From: Bacteroidota bacterium
Lineage (GTDB): Bacteria > Bacteroidota > Ignavibacteria > UBA10030 > UBA6906
Reading direction: 5' to 3'
Assembly (NCBI GenBank): GCA_003541875.1
Contig: DPLS01000049.1
Location: forward strand, 1 to 6,468
Length of the DNA: 6,468 nucleotides
Made by a program: the position numbers and the translations under genes
Part shown: positions 6,468-6,468 of the stretch, in pieces
Layout: each line of letters opens with the position of its first letter
Numbering within the stretch: position 1 is the first letter of the stretch
The notes under the pieces: model-generated
Seen by the model: the letters and a program-made list of their open reading frames with translations, nothing else
What the model was told of the DNA's origin: nothing
The model's database searches: none

Positions 6468-6468
6468 G

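Noticed and set aside
1..6468. CRISPR arrays, tRNA or rRNA genes, insertion sequences, rho-independent terminators
   Set aside because: I looked for regularly spaced repeats, cloverleaf ends, transposase motifs and GC hairpins with T-runs and found none that are convincing; nearly the whole window is coding.

Overview
The window is part of a surface-polysaccharide (O-antigen or capsule type) biosynthesis cluster. Every supported gene is on the minus strand, so transcription runs from the right edge to the left edge. Base composition looks close to balanced GC/AT by eye. The Wzx-type flippase with several glycosyltransferases suggests a Gram-negative bacterium. A promoter-like match to the Bacteroidota -7 consensus (TAnnTTTG) at the right edge hints at the Bacteroidota/Chlorobiota side. 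Two starts have clear Shine-Dalgarno sequences and several have none, so lineage cannot be fixed from this window.

Layout in transcription order: (1) 6406-6468, a short upstream region with a promoter-like element and a 13-bp palindrome; (2) 6280-6405, a 41-codon ORF whose first ~35 residues look like the N-terminus of an aspartate/glutamate racemase and which then stops, a truncated remnant; (3) 5465-6283, a family 2 glycosyltransferase; (4) 4348-5463 and (5) 3242-4345, two consecutive GT4 (GT-B fold) glycosyltransferases; (6) 1896-3245, a Wzx-like oligosaccharide flippase; (7) 1058-1885, an FkbM-family methyltransferase; (8) 120-1061, a GT-A glycosyltransferase of the HlpA-like type with an EDD motif; (9) 1-123, the first 41 codons of a class I SAM-dependent methyltransferase that runs off the left edge.

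The genes are packed with no real intergenic space. Junctions are 4-nt ATGA or GTGA overlaps (four of them), gaps of 1 or 2 nt, and one 10-nt gap. All seven visible stop codons are TGA. This is the layout of one translationally coupled operon. A likely scheme, inferred from families, is that the glycosyltransferases extend a lipid-linked oligosaccharide on the cytoplasmic face, the methyltransferases modify sugars or the chain, and the flippase moves the product across the inner membrane. No initiating phosphoglycosyl transferase, Wzy polymerase, ligase or nucleotide-sugar synthesis gene is in the window.

The main oddity is the racemase remnant. It has its own start codon next to a plausible promoter, and its stop codon overlaps the start of the first glycosyltransferase. 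This looks like a recombination junction where a glycan cluster was joined to the 5' end of a housekeeping-type gene. I saw no CRISPR array, tRNA, rRNA, insertion sequence or convincing terminator.
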